DNA of 64,000 nucleotides from Peptostreptococcaceae bacterium pGA-8 (GCA_900112915.1 FONK01000003.1:108080-172079), one strand, 5' to 3'; counted from the first letter of the stretch, positions 6,806 through 16,192 are shown. A program made the numbers and translations. The notes: generated by a model not told the origin, from the sequence alone.

Positions 6806-8560
6806 ATGCGGATAACTGATAATAAACGGCTGGCGAATGTAAAAACCAGGAAAGAAACAGGACTGGATTATGTTGCGCTCCAAATGAATGTCATATCCCC
6901 ATTTGGAAGAAAAAAGCTCAAAGAGATGAAACCCTTCTTCCCCGGCGAAGAAGATGCTTTGAGACAAGAGCTTGACCGAGTTGAGCAGATGGTTAACTTC
7001 GTAACTCGATATCCACGCCTAAGGGATAAAATACAAGAAGTATTTATGGAGGTCAAGGACTCTTTAAATACAATTAGAAAAAGTGAAAACAGCACCCTTT
7101 CCGTTGTTGAAATATATGAAGTTAAATCATTGCTTTTGCAGATGAGACAGCTGATTATTTTAACAAAGGATAAGAAGGAAGGCGATTACAGAACAAGCTG
7201 TGGCTGTGTGGACGCCTTTAAAAGCTCTTCGGAGGATGGAGAGGCTACAAAAGAGGCAGAGGCTGTAGCCGGTCAAGCTGCGGAAGATGTAGATGTGCCG
7301 GAGGAGTATATTCTCGAAAATACGGAAGAGCTGCTTGATATTCTGGATCCTAGAAAGGATCGAATGAACACCTTCTATATCTATGATGAGTTCAGTGAAC
7401 TTTTGAGCAATTATAGAAAAAAGAAGAGAGAATTTGAACTTGATATCAGAAAAGCTCAAAAAAAAGCTCGAGAAGATTTACGAAGAGATAAGGGAGTTCA
7501 GCTGACACCTAAATTTGACATTGTGGTAGCCAGATCTCACCCTGATTTTGAAAAAATTAAGGCTATGACGGAGCTTGAAGAGGTCGATCAAGACTACATG
7601 AGCATAACCTTCAAGTTAAAAGCTAATGATGAAGTCTTCAGGTATATGCAGGAGATGGAAGAGCTTAACCTTAAAATAGAGGCTGAGGAAGAGAGAATTA
7701 CTGAAATTCTTTCAAGGAAAATCGCAGGCTTCAGAGATGTTTTACTGCGAAACTGCGATAGGATGGGAGACTTTGAGTTTGCCCTTGCCAGAGCCTTATA
7801 TGCCATAAAGAAAAAACTTGTTAAGCCTGCTATTGTAGATGAGCATATTATCGAGTTTGAAAATGGAAGGAACCTTCAGGTAGAGGAAATTCTAAAATCT
7901 AAAAATAAGGTTTATTGTCCAATTTCAATTTCATTGCGAGATGGAGTTACTTGCATTACAGGAGCTAATATGGGAGGAAAAACCATTTCTCTTAAATTAG
8001 CCGGTCAGATTGCAATATTAGCTCAGTACGGATTTTTTGTTCCGGCTGATAGCGCAAGTATAGGAATTTCCAATTATATGCAAATTCTCATAGGAGACAG
8101 CCAATCGGTTGAAAGAGGCCTTTCGTCCTTCGGCTCGGAAATGGAAGAGCTGAAGGAAATCTTAGACCACGGCACGGATCGTTCGATTATCTTGATTGAC
8201 GAAATTGCCAGTGGAACTAATCCGGTTGAAGGGTTGGCTCTGACAAAATCCATTGTGGATTATTTGATGTCAAAACCGTATATTTCCCTCATTACGACTC
8301 ACTTTGAGACAGTTACTGAACGAGAAGGTGTGATAAATATGCAAGTTCGGGGACTTTCCGGAGTTGATTACAACCTCCTCGATAGAGAAATCAGGTATGC
8401 TAATCGTCGTGATAGGATAAATATAATATCGAAATACATGGATTATAGACTATGTAAAGTAGAAAAAGTAGGAGAAGTGCCAAAGGATGCTCTCAATATT
8501 GCCAAGATGCTGGGAATCAGCAACGAGATAATTGAGGGAGCGAAAAAATATATTAAGTAA
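6806..8560 (+). CDS. kamC: KamC-type MutS-like ATPase of the lysine aminomutase operon
   Basis: 584 residues. The C-terminal third is a MutS-family ATPase: Walker A GANMGGKT near 386-393 and Walker B/signature DEIASGTNPVEG near 464-475. The middle is helical and lever-like with many charged residues, and an acidic, alanine-rich insert lies near 145-175. The mismatch-recognition domain of true MutS is absent, so a DNA-repair role is unlikely. The gene starts 2 bases after kamB, and kamD begins within 11 bases of its stop. Inference: partner of KamB in assembling or reactivating the KamDE mutase. The gene name follows the order in Acetoanaerobium sticklandii. Confidence 0.78.
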   Translation: MRITDNKRLANVKTRKETGLDYVALQMNVISPFGRKKLKEMKPFFPGEEDALRQELDRVEQMVNFVTRYPRLRDKIQEVFMEVKDSLNTIRKSENSTLSVVEIYEVKSLLLQMRQLIILTKDKKEGDYRTSCGCVDAFKSSSEDGEATKEAEAVAGQAAEDVDVPEEYILENTEELLDILDPRKDRMNTFYIYDEFSELLSNYRKKKREFELDIRKAQKKAREDLRRDKGVQLTPKFDIVVARSHPDFEKIKAMTELEEVDQDYMSITFKLKANDEVFRYMQEMEELNLKIEAEEERITEILSRKIAGFRDVLLRNCDRMGDFEFALARALYAIKKKLVKPAIVDEHIIEFENGRNLQVEEILKSKNKVYCPISISLRDGVTCITGANMGGKTISLKLAGQIAILAQYGFFVPADSASIGISNYMQILIGDSQSVERGLSSFGSEMEELKEILDHGTDRSIILIDEIASGTNPVEGLALTKSIVDYLMSKPYISLITTHFETVTEREGVINMQVRGLSGVDYNLLDREIRYANRRDRINIISKYMDYRLCKVEKVGEVPKDALNIAKMLGISNEIIEGAKKYIK

Positions 8561-8570
8561 GGAGAAAAAA

Positions 8571-10124
8571 ATGGAAAGCAAACTAAATCTTGATTTTGGG
8601 GTTGTTGAGAGCGCCAGAAATCATGCAAGGAATATCGCGAGAGATATGCAGGATTTCATCGCAAGACACACTACAGTGTCTACTGAGAGAACAATCTTAA
8701 GACTGTTGGGTGTCGACGGAGTTGACGATGTTGATAATCCACTTCCAAATGTACTTGTTGACCATATCAAGGATGCAGGAGCTCTATCTACAGGAGTTGC
8801 ATACTGGGTTGGAAACGCAATTGTGCAGACAGGAAAAGACCCTCAGACAATTGCAGAAGAGGTAGCTCAGGGCAAGCTTGAAATCACTAAGCTTCCAACA
8901 TGCACAATGGAAGAAGCTGAAGCAGCTCTACAGCCGTCAATCAAAAAAACCTTTGAAAGAATCGATATGCAGAAGGCAAAGCGTCAGGAATATCTTGACA
9001 CTATCGGTTCAGGTCCGGAACCTTATCTATATGTTATCGTAGCTACAGGTAACATTTTCGAAGACGTAGTGCAGGCTCAGGCTGCAGCAAGACAGGGTGC
9101 GGACATCATCGCTGTAATCAGAACAACTGCTCAGTCTCTGCTGGACTATGTACCTTACGGTGCTACAACTGAAGGCTTCGGTGGTACCTATGCAACTCAG
9201 GAGAACTTCAGAATCATGAGAAAGGCCCTTGACGAGGTTGGAGAAGAAGTTGGCAGATACATTAGATTATGTAACTATTCATCCGGAATGTGCATGCCTG
9301 AAATCGCTGCTATGGGTGCTTTGGAAAGACTTGATGTAATGCTTAATGACGCTATCTATGGTATCCTTTTCAGAGACATCAACATGCAGAGAACTCTTGT
9401 TGACCAGTTTATGTCCAGAGTCATCATTGGATATTGCGGAATTATTTTCAACTCAGGTGAGGATAACTATCTAACTACAGATGATGCTATAGAATCTGCA
9501 CATACAGTAACAGCTTCTCAGTTTATTAATGAGCAGTTCGCTGTTCTTGCAAATATTCCTGAAGAGCAGATGGGCTTGGGACATGCTTTCGAGATGGATC
9601 CTAAGACTGAGGACGGTTTCCTGCTTGAATTGTCACAGGCAATTATGGCGAGAGAAATCTTCCCTAAGGCAAGACTTAAGTACATGCCTCCTACAAAGTT
9701 TATGACCGGTAATATTTTCATGGGTCATATTCAGGATGCTCTATTTAACCTGGTTGCAATTTGGTCACATCAGTCCCTATTGCTACAGGGCATGCTTACT
9801 GAGGCTATTCATACTCCTCATATGCACGACAGATACCTTTCAATTGAAAATGCTCAGTACATCTTCAACAACTGCAAGCACATCGGTGAAGACGTTGAAT
9901 TCAAGAAGGATGGAATTATCCAGTCTCGTGCACAGGAAGTTTTGAAGAAGGCTGACATTCTTCTGGCAGAGGTAGAAGAAGAAGGCTTATTCGCAACAAT
10001 TGAAAAAGGTAAATTCGGCGGAGTTAAGAGACCGTTTGACGGTGGACATGGTCTTGAAGGTGTAACCGCAAGAGGTGAAAACTACTTCAACCCGTTCACT
10101 AAGCTATTCATGGATCATAAATAA
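8571..10124 (+). CDS. kamD: Beta-lysine 5,6-aminomutase alpha subunit
   Basis: Large subunit of the adenosylcobalamin- and PLP-dependent mutase that moves the terminal amino group of beta-lysine to give 3,5-diaminohexanoate. 517 residues from the ATG chosen because AAGGAG lies 7 bases ahead; an earlier in-frame TTG lies inside kamC. Family knowledge: this subunit forms the TIM barrel that holds substrate and PLP. Codon bias is strong. It is followed 13 bases later by kamE, preceded by GGAGGGG, so the two subunits should be made together. Confidence 0.95.
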   Translation: MESKLNLDFGVVESARNHARNIARDMQDFIARHTTVSTERTILRLLGVDGVDDVDNPLPNVLVDHIKDAGALSTGVAYWVGNAIVQTGKDPQTIAEEVAQGKLEITKLPTCTMEEAEAALQPSIKKTFERIDMQKAKRQEYLDTIGSGPEPYLYVIVATGNIFEDVVQAQAAARQGADIIAVIRTTAQSLLDYVPYGATTEGFGGTYATQENFRIMRKALDEVGEEVGRYIRLCNYSSGMCMPEIAAMGALERLDVMLNDAIYGILFRDINMQRTLVDQFMSRVIIGYCGIIFNSGEDNYLTTDDAIESAHTVTASQFINEQFAVLANIPEEQMGLGHAFEMDPKTEDGFLLELSQAIMAREIFPKARLKYMPPTKFMTGNIFMGHIQDALFNLVAIWSHQSLLLQGMLTEAIHTPHMHDRYLSIENAQYIFNNCKHIGEDVEFKKDGIIQSRAQEVLKKADILLAEVEEEGLFATIEKGKFGGVKRPFDGGHGLEGVTARGENYFNPFTKLFMDHK

Positions 10125-10137
10125 GGAGGGGTTTTAA

Positions 10138-10932
10138 ATGGCAGAGAATAAAACAGCAGTAACAACCGCTGACTTAACCAAGGTTAAACCTTACGGTGAC
10201 ACCTTAAATGACGGTAAGGTGGAGATGGCTTTCACACTTCCTGTTCCATATGGTGAAGAAGCAGAAGAATGTGCTAAGCAGTATGTAAAAAAATTAGGTT
10301 TTAATGAACCGAGTGTAACATATTATCATGAGTTGGCTCCCGGCTACACCTTCTTTGTAGTGTACGGTGCGGCTCAGCAGACCATTGACTACACAGCTAT
10401 TCACGTTCCAAAGGTTGAAGGTAACGTATTGGATAGAGTGGAGTGTGGTGAATGGATTGGCGAAAACATCGGCAGAGATATTGTCGTTGTCGGCGCTTCA
10501 ATTGAGTCCGACGCTCACACTGTAGGTATTGACGCTATCATTCAGATGAAGGGCTTCCACGGTCACTTCGGCCTTGAAAGATTTAAGAATGTTGTACCTT
10601 ATAACATGGGTTCACAGGTTCCTTGCGAAAAGCTAATTGCCAAGGCTAAGGAAGTTAACGCTGATGCTATTTTAGTATCACAGACTGTAACTCAGAAGGA
10701 TATCCACATTATGAACCTTACAAAGATGGTTGAGCTTGTAGAAGCTGAAGGTCTTCGTGACAAGGTTATCCTAACATGCGGCGGTCCTCGTATTTCTCAC
10801 GAGCTTGCACAGGAGCTCGGTTATGATGCAGGCTTTGGTCCGGGCAGATATGCTGAACACGTAATGTCATATGTTATGCAGGAAGTTCAGAAGAGAGGCT
10901 GGGAGAAGAAAGCTAACATTGAAGACCGTTAA
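10138..10932 (+). CDS. kamE: Beta-lysine 5,6-aminomutase beta (B12-binding) subunit
   Basis: 264 residues. The B12 signature DAHTVG (D125, H127, G130) supplies the lower-axial histidine, and the nearby Lys138 in IIQMKGFHG is positioned like the PLP lysine of the Clostridium enzyme. The remainder is a Rossmann-like cobalamin domain ending in CGGPRISHELAQELGYDAGFG. Forms the mutase with KamD. A bidirectional terminator follows, closing the kamA-to-kamE group. Confidence 0.95.
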   Translation: MAENKTAVTTADLTKVKPYGDTLNDGKVEMAFTLPVPYGEEAEECAKQYVKKLGFNEPSVTYYHELAPGYTFFVVYGAAQQTIDYTAIHVPKVEGNVLDRVECGEWIGENIGRDIVVVGASIESDAHTVGIDAIIQMKGFHGHFGLERFKNVVPYNMGSQVPCEKLIAKAKEVNADAILVSQTVTQKDIHIMNLTKMVELVEAEGLRDKVILTCGGPRISHELAQELGYDAGFGPGRYAEHVMSYVMQEVQKRGWEKKANIEDR

Positions 10933-10980
10933 GCTGTCAGGTTTTCAAAGATTTCATACTGAATTTGCAGTAAATCAGCA

Positions 10981-11011
10981 AAAAAGCCGGGTGCAATTTG
11001 TACCCGGTTTT
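10981..11011 (+). terminator. Terminator after kamE
   Basis: CCGGGT pairs with ACCCGG, flanked by an A run and a TTTT tract, so it can act in both directions. Confidence 0.7.
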
Positions 11012-11106
11012 ATGATGCATAAAATTGAGATAGCTCATTCTGCCCTTTCAAGTGTACAGCAAATTTCTATAAGGTAAGTTTCAAAGAAAAGAGCCAAAGG
11101 CATATG

Positions 11107-11135
11107 TTGACAATTATTTAACCGAGGTATATTAT
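11107..11135 (+). promoter_or_regulatory. Sigma70-type promoter of atoE
   Basis: TTGACA and TATTAT are separated by 17 bp. Start predicted near 11142, about 65 bases before the ATG. Confidence 0.7.
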
Positions 11136-11206
11136 TTAAATGCAGGTTGTTTTTATAACACTATTAACAGTTATTATTTACATTATTAAGGAAATGGAGG
11201 GTAACG

Positions 11207-12565
11207 ATGTTTAAAAAGTTATCTAACGGATGCGTACACTTAGTGAATAGATTTTTACCGGATCCATTCATATTTTGTATCATCCTGACCGTTATTGTTT
11301 TTGTGGCAGCTATGCCGGCTACAGGAATGGGTCCGATGAAGCTGGTTGAGGCATGGGGTAATGGAGTATGGGCATTGCTTATGTTCTCAATGCAGATGGC
11401 TCTCGTCCTTGTTTTAGGAAGCGCCTTGGCTCAGGCTAAGGTTGTAAAGGGCATTGTTTCAGCTATTGCAAGCCTTGCTAAAACACCTAGACAGGGAATC
11501 ATCGTAGTTACATTCTTCTCCCTGGTTGCCTGCTGGATTAACTGGGGATTCGGACTGGTTGTAGGTGCAATTTTGGCTAAGGAAATTGCAAGACAGGTTA
11601 AGAGCATTGACTACAGGTTGTTAATTGCATCAGCTTATTCCGGATTTGTAATTTGGCATGCAGGCTTTTCAGGATCAATTCCGCTAGCTTTGGCTACTCC
11701 AGGCAAGGATGCGCTTATTGCTGCAACAGGTGGAGCTGTAACTGATGTAATTCCAACGTCTATGACAATTTTTGCACCATATAATATAATCATTATCTTG
11801 ATCATATTGGTTTGCTTGCCATTTATAAACGCAAAGATGCATCCGTCACCGGACGAAGTAATCGCTGTGGATCCGGCTCTTTTGAGAGAAGAGGTATATG
11901 AATATAAGGATCCTGAAACTCCGGCTGAAAAAATTGAGAACAGCTTTATTACCTCTGCAATTATTTCTGTTGCAGGAATTATTTATCTGGTAACATATTT
12001 CATTAATAATGGTTTCAATGTTACATTGAACATTGTAAACTTTATATTCCTAATTCTTGGAATTATTTGTCATAAAACTCCGATTGCATATGTAAGAGCA
12101 ATAACGGACGCAGCTAAGGGGTCGGCAGGGATTATTTTGCAGTTCCCGTTCTATGCAGGAATTATGGCTATGATGACTACTGCAAATCCTGAGAATGGAA
12201 TCTCCCTTGCAGGCTTCATCAGCAATGGCTTCGTCGCAATTTCAAATCAGGTTACATTCCCGTTATTTACCTTCCTGTCTGCAGGAATTGTAAATCTGTT
12301 CGTGCCTTCAGGCGGAGGACAGTGGGCTGTACAGGGACCTATCATGATGCCTGCAGGAAAGAACTTAGGCGTTGATCCGGCTCTTACAGGAATGGCAATT
12401 TCTTGGGGTGATGCCTGGACAAACATGATTCAACCGTTCTGGGCGCTTCCGGCTTTGGGCATTGCAGGACTTTCAGCAAGAGACATTATGGGATATTGTT
12501 TAATAACATTATTCTTTACAGGAATTGTAGTTTGCGGAGGATTTCTGGTAGTGGGGCTGCTGTAG
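11207..12565 (+). CDS. atoE: Short-chain fatty acid transporter, AtoE family
   Basis: 452-residue integral membrane protein with about 10-12 hydrophobic segments. Family hallmarks recognised: the RFLPDPFIF start, CWINWGFGLVVGA, and FVPSGGGQWAVQGP with WGDAWTNM near the end. AtoE of E. coli imports short-chain fatty acids for the ato pathway. Here, beside a CoA-transferase in a fermenter, export of acetate or butyrate with sodium or protons is as likely as import (inference). GGAGG lies 8 bases before the ATG. It has its own strong promoter and no clear terminator, so partial read-through to atoD is possible. Confidence 0.9.
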   Translation: MFKKLSNGCVHLVNRFLPDPFIFCIILTVIVFVAAMPATGMGPMKLVEAWGNGVWALLMFSMQMALVLVLGSALAQAKVVKGIVSAIASLAKTPRQGIIVVTFFSLVACWINWGFGLVVGAILAKEIARQVKSIDYRLLIASAYSGFVIWHAGFSGSIPLALATPGKDALIAATGGAVTDVIPTSMTIFAPYNIIIILIILVCLPFINAKMHPSPDEVIAVDPALLREEVYEYKDPETPAEKIENSFITSAIISVAGIIYLVTYFINNGFNVTLNIVNFIFLILGIICHKTPIAYVRAITDAAKGSAGIILQFPFYAGIMAMMTTANPENGISLAGFISNGFVAISNQVTFPLFTFLSAGIVNLFVPSGGGQWAVQGPIMMPAGKNLGVDPALTGMAISWGDAWTNMIQPFWALPALGIAGLSARDIMGYCLITLFFTGIVVCGGFLVVGLL

Positions 12566-12647
12566 CAGCTCCTGCTTGTGAACCCGGTTCTTTATAATCA
12601 GATAGTGGATTTTCATTGGAATTTTGGCTGTTTTGTTTAGGGCTCAC

Positions 12648-12675
12648 TTGACTAAAACTTATATTGGTATATAAT
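12648..12675 (+). promoter_or_regulatory. Sigma70-type promoter of atoDA
   Basis: TTGACT and TATAAT with a 16-bp spacer. The predicted start is near 12682, directly ahead of a GC-rich leader hairpin. Confidence 0.7.
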
Positions 12676-12692
12676 ATAATTAGGCGTATGGG

Positions 12693-12717
12693 GGGAGATT
12701 TTTATCTCCCTTTATAT
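12693..12717 (+). terminator. Leader hairpin/attenuator ahead of atoD
   Basis: GGGAGAT and ATCTCCC form a perfect 7-bp stem with a TTTT loop, followed by TTTATAT. It starts only about 10 bases after the predicted start site and about 50 bases before atoD, so it could end short transcripts or cap the message. No alternative pairing was found. Confidence 0.4.
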
Positions 12718-12759
12718 ATAAACATCAGAGCTTTATAGAAAAGAAAGGTGATTTAGAAA

Positions 12760-13473
12760 ATGATTAACAAAATTATGACTGCTGATGAAGCAGTTGCGGG
12801 CGTTAAAGACGGGATGACCATCATGGTCGGTGGATTCCTTGCTACAGGTTCCCCTGAAATCTTGATGGATGCACTCGTAAGAAAAGGTGTAAAGCACTTG
12901 ACTGTAATTGCTAATGACGGTGGACTTGACATTGGTCAGTATGGAGCAAGAACAGCCAGAGGCGTTGGTAAATTGCTGGAGCACCATATGGTTGACCACA
13001 TTATCGCATCCCACATTGGAGTTAATCCTAAGCTAAATGAAGGCTTTGCTGACGGAAGCTTAAGATACACTCTTGTGCCGCAGGGAACTTTGGCTGAAAA
13101 AATCAGAGCAGCTAACTATGGATTAGGTGGAATTATCACTCCTACAGGTGTTGGTACTCCAATGGAAACTGAGAAGGATGAGCTTGGAAGAGATAAGATT
13201 ACCATTGAAATAGATGGCAAGAAATATCTTCTGGAAAGACCCCTTAGAGCAGATTATGCATTTATTAGAGCATCTGTTTGCGATAAGTTCGGTAACTTTA
13301 TGTGCTCAAAGGCAACTAAAACTTTCAACTATGTAATGGCCGGAGCAGCTGACAATGTAATCGTTGCAAGTGAAAAGGTTGTTGAAGTTGGAACAGAGGA
13401 TCCGGATTTATTTGCAATTTCAGGCGTAATGGTTGACGCTATCGTAGAAGGAGAAGAAAAATGGCAGATATAA
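12760..13473 (+). CDS. atoD: Acetoacetate/butyrate CoA-transferase subunit A
   Basis: 237 residues of the class I CoA-transferase alpha family, with GMTIMVGGFLATGSPE near the N-terminus, the glycine-rich GLGGIITPTGVGT and LERPLRADYAFIRA. With AtoA it transfers CoA between butyryl-CoA or acetyl-CoA and acetoacetate, returning CoA to the lysine pathway after Kce makes acetoacetate. GAAAGGTG precedes the ATG by 8 bases. The atoA start overlaps its 3' end by 13 bases, giving translational coupling and equal subunit numbers. Confidence 0.93.
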   Translation: MINKIMTADEAVAGVKDGMTIMVGGFLATGSPEILMDALVRKGVKHLTVIANDGGLDIGQYGARTARGVGKLLEHHMVDHIIASHIGVNPKLNEGFADGSLRYTLVPQGTLAEKIRAANYGLGGIITPTGVGTPMETEKDELGRDKITIEIDGKKYLLERPLRADYAFIRASVCDKFGNFMCSKATKTFNYVMAGAADNVIVASEKVVEVGTEDPDLFAISGVMVDAIVEGEEKWQI

Positions 13474-14117
13474 AAGAAAGAATTGCGAGAAGAACCGCAA
13501 AAGAATTTCATGACGGAGACGTTGTAAATCTCGGTATTGGTCTTCCAACTATGGTTGGACAGTTCCTTCCTGAAGGCGTTACTGTAACTCTACATTCAGA
13601 AAACGGATTTACAGGTCTTGAAGGCATTCCTGCTCCCGGCGAAGAGGATGTAGATATTATCAACTCAGGTGGAGCATATGTAACTGCAGTACCTTGGGCT
13701 AACTATTTTGATGCTGCAACAAGCTTCGGTATCGTAAGAGGCGGACATGTTGACGCAACAGTTCTTGGTGCAATGCAGGTTGCTGAGAATGGAGACCTTG
13801 CTAACTGGATCGTTCCCGGCAAAAAAGTTGCAGGAATGGGTGGAGCAATGGATTTGGTAGTAGGAGCTAAGGAAGTTATCATAGCTATGACTCACACTGC
13901 TAAGGGAAACCACAAGATCTTGGAAAGCTGCACACTTCCTCTAACTGCTGAGAAGTGCGTGAGCAAGATCATCACAGAAATGGGTGTTATGGAGGTTACT
14001 CCGGAAGGAATTGTTGTAACTGAACTTCATCCTGATTTTACAAAGGAGCAGATTCAGGAGGCTACAGGTGTTAAGCTGATCTTCAGCCCGGATCTGAAGC
14101 CAATGGAAGAAGAATAA
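13461..14117 (+). CDS. atoA: Acetoacetate/butyrate CoA-transferase subunit B
   Basis: 218 residues. The catalytic glutamate lies in the SENG motif (E47), where class I CoA-transferases form the glutamyl-CoA thioester. GLPTMV, GGHVDATVLGAMQV and KVAGMGGAMDLV are further family blocks. AAGGAGAAG within the end of atoD is its ribosome binding site. Ends the operon at a strong terminator. Confidence 0.94.
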   Translation: MADIKERIARRTAKEFHDGDVVNLGIGLPTMVGQFLPEGVTVTLHSENGFTGLEGIPAPGEEDVDIINSGGAYVTAVPWANYFDAATSFGIVRGGHVDATVLGAMQVAENGDLANWIVPGKKVAGMGGAMDLVVGAKEVIIAMTHTAKGNHKILESCTLPLTAEKCVSKIITEMGVMEVTPEGIVVTELHPDFTKEQIQEATGVKLIFSPDLKPMEEE

Positions 14118-14137
14118 GAACCAAAAAATATAACTTT

Positions 14138-14186
14138 AAACGGCTCTTTGGTTTCATCGAGGTGAAAACCAAAGGCCGTTTTTATT
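14138..14186 (+). terminator. Terminator after atoA
   Basis: AACGGC and CTTTGGTTT pair with AAACCAAAG and GCCGTT, followed by TTTATTTT. The long stem makes it a strong terminator. Confidence 0.85.
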
Positions 14187-14213
14187 TTGGCTCCATGTCA
14201 AAGGAAAAGGCCC

Positions 14214-15488
14214 CTATTGGTCATATGCATTTTTAAAGGCGTTCATTTGATCCAGATTGCTGAAGGTTATACGGGCAAAATTTTTGCCGCCGCCCCCCTT
14301 GCCGCCTAATGGAAGCCCTTGTTCCTTTACGATTTTTCCACAATCAATAGATTTACCGTCTGAAAACATAATGCAGGTTAGTAGTTCAGGCTGTATCAAA
14401 ACAAAGGCGGCTGAACATGTTTTGCTAATCAGCTTGCCCAGGCTTTGCAGGAAATCCGCATCATAATCGGAATATGTAAAGGAAGTAAAGCCTCCGGAAG
14501 GAGAGGCGGTTAAGCTCCTTATAATTGATTGACTTTCCAGATTGAGGAGCTTTTTTTCCATATTATACAGCTTATCCTTGCTCTGTTGAATCTTATCCTC
14601 CTTCGCAGCGTATTTATCTAATAGATCATTTGTCCCGGAGGACAGCTTATCGGAAATAGACGATAAAACATCGAATTCCTCCTGATAGCGTTTAAATGCC
14701 CTTTGTCCGGCTTCTAAATATATTCTGGTCATACCTTTATTAGGCTCTACCTTATATATTTTTACCATACCCACCTGGCCTGATGTGGCAGGATGTGTGC
14801 CGCAGCATGCTACAGCATCTGACGGATTTTCAGCGCTTCCAATGCGAACAATGGTTATATCCTTATCTATGGCTAAGGCCTTTCGAAGAGGCTCTTTTTC
14901 GGCTTCAGAACGAGTGCCATAGTGGGTGGTAACTACGGGCAGGTTTTCCCATATGGCGACATTGGTGCAAAACTCCACATGCTTCGCCATATCCCAAGTA
15001 ACCCTGTCATACCCCGTGCCGCTAAGGTCAATATCAATGGTCATATAATCGTCGCCCATGTGAAAACCTCTGTTTACGCCGCCGTATTCCCTGAAAAACA
15101 TGCCACTCATTATATGCTCGCCACAGTGGCGCTGCATATTGTCGAAACGGCGGCTCCAGTCGATGGCAAGGGTCACTTCAATCCCCGGCTCAAGATTGGC
15201 GCCACCACCATCAGCATGCTCGCCATCAATACCCTTGCCATCAACCGGTATATGTGGTTCCACCAAATGGCATATTTCATCATTATATTCGTACACATCA
15301 ACGACATCCCAATATTGATTATCAATGGAAATGGTTCCCAAATCGCAGCTTTGACCACCACCGGTCGGAAAGAAAATTGTTTTATCAAGAACGACAATTT
15401 TCTTTCCCCCATATTCAGAGATAGATACAATATTTGCAGTGCAGGACTTTAGGTATACATCTTTCTGATATAGTCTAATTGTTTTCAT
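14214..15488 (-). CDS. Alanyl-tRNA editing protein, AlaX long form
   Basis: 424 residues resembling the editing half of alanyl-tRNA synthetase without the synthetase. The N-terminal barrel contains FFPTGGGQ; the editing site has the zinc ligands RHCGEHIMSG and CCGTHPATSG. A coiled-coil (about 265-305) leads to a C-terminal DHHA1-type domain ending in LGGKGGGGKN. It hydrolyses Ser- or Gly-tRNA(Ala) in trans. Convergent with atoDA and transcribed alone. Family assignment is firm; the exact mischarged substrate is not visible. Confidence 0.9.
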   Translation of the reverse strand: MKTIRLYQKDVYLKSCTANIVSISEYGGKKIVVLDKTIFFPTGGGQSCDLGTISIDNQYWDVVDVYEYNDEICHLVEPHIPVDGKGIDGEHADGGGANLEPGIEVTLAIDWSRRFDNMQRHCGEHIMSGMFFREYGGVNRGFHMGDDYMTIDIDLSGTGYDRVTWDMAKHVEFCTNVAIWENLPVVTTHYGTRSEAEKEPLRKALAIDKDITIVRIGSAENPSDAVACCGTHPATSGQVGMVKIYKVEPNKGMTRIYLEAGQRAFKRYQEEFDVLSSISDKLSSGTNDLLDKYAAKEDKIQQSKDKLYNMEKKLLNLESQSIIRSLTASPSGGFTSFTYSDYDADFLQSLGKLISKTCSAAFVLIQPELLTCIMFSDGKSIDCGKIVKEQGLPLGGKGGGGKNFARITFSNLDQMNAFKNAYDQ

Positions 15489-15591
15489 AATCTATTCCCT
15501 CCGGAGCTACATATGTCTATATAAATTCATGTCTCATGTAAATTGCTGAAAATATTATACCATATCATACTTATAATTTCTAACAGGAAGA

Positions 15592-15638
15592 CTGTCACCG
15601 ATTGTAACAGCGGTCTTGTCACCGGTTGCAAAAGCGGT
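15592..15638. repeat. Two imperfect tandem 23-24 bp repeats
   Basis: Both copies read CT(T)GTCACCG.TTG.AA.AGCGGT. They sit in the divergent space between alaX and the next gene, just before its -35 element, and could bind a regulator. Confidence 0.45.
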
Positions 15639-15653
15639 AAAGATTAAAAAAGC

Positions 15654-15683
15654 TTGCATAATAATGTATTTTCGTTATATAAT
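15654..15683 (+). promoter_or_regulatory. Sigma70-type promoter
   Basis: TTGCAT and TATAAT with an 18-bp spacer, 24 bp before the start codon of the following gene. Confidence 0.6.
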
Positions 15684-15707
15684 AAAAAAATAAATGGAGG
15701 TACGCCA

Positions 15708-16184
15708 ATGGGTTTGTTTGGATTTGGAAAGAAGAAAGAGATCGATACTGCAAAATCAGATGCCAACAAGAAAAGAATAAGGGAATTGTTTAACGGTGTC
15801 ATAGAAGACGGAGATTCTTGGAAGGTTGTATATGGATATGGCTTAAATATCAAAAACAGCTCTTATATCATAGCCAGAAAAACAACCTATACCTATACAA
15901 GCTTGATTATCGGATATAGAGAATCAGATATGAGCATTGCTCTGCTTCAGACTACACCTGAACTGGAAGGCTGCAGTGATGCCGAGTATTTCAATAAGGA
16001 CTCAATCAAAAAAGCGAAAATTTCAACCGGAATGTACACTATATATCACCAAGGCGGAATGATGGCAGGCTACACGCAATTTGCCACCTTAGAAGAAAAC
16101 GATGAAAAATTCCTTGCATATGTTTACCAACCGGATGAGTATAAAGATTTTGACGAATTCTTCAAGAAGTTTGCAGCTAAATAG
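15708..16184 (+). CDS. Conserved hypothetical soluble protein
   Basis: 158 residues; I do not recognise the family. The N-terminus MGLFGFGKKKE is a short glycine/lysine-rich lead, followed by an alpha/beta domain with many beta-prone stretches (SYIIARKTTYTYTSLIIGY). There is no signal peptide or membrane segment. The start is fixed by GGAGG 8 bases upstream; more upstream in-frame codons would lie within the promoter. A small membrane protein follows 8 bases later, probably in the same operon, so the pair may act together at the membrane. Confidence 0.8.
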   Translation: MGLFGFGKKKEIDTAKSDANKKRIRELFNGVIEDGDSWKVVYGYGLNIKNSSYIIARKTTYTYTSLIIGYRESDMSIALLQTTPELEGCSDAEYFNKDSIKKAKISTGMYTIYHQGGMMAGYTQFATLEENDEKFLAYVYQPDEYKDFDEFFKKFAAK

Positions 16185-16192
16185 GATCAAGT

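Noticed and set aside
8532..8570. Upstream TTG start for kamD
   Set aside because: It lies within kamC, without a ribosome site; the ATG at 8571 has AAGGAG and gives the family length.
10933..14117. kal (3-aminobutyryl-CoA ammonia-lyase) beside atoDA
   Set aside because: Expected in lysine clusters, but no small hotdog-fold gene is present here; it must lie elsewhere or be replaced.
14922..15452. 176-codon plus-strand frame within alaX
   Set aside because: Lies wholly opposite a clearly recognisable gene; no supporting features.
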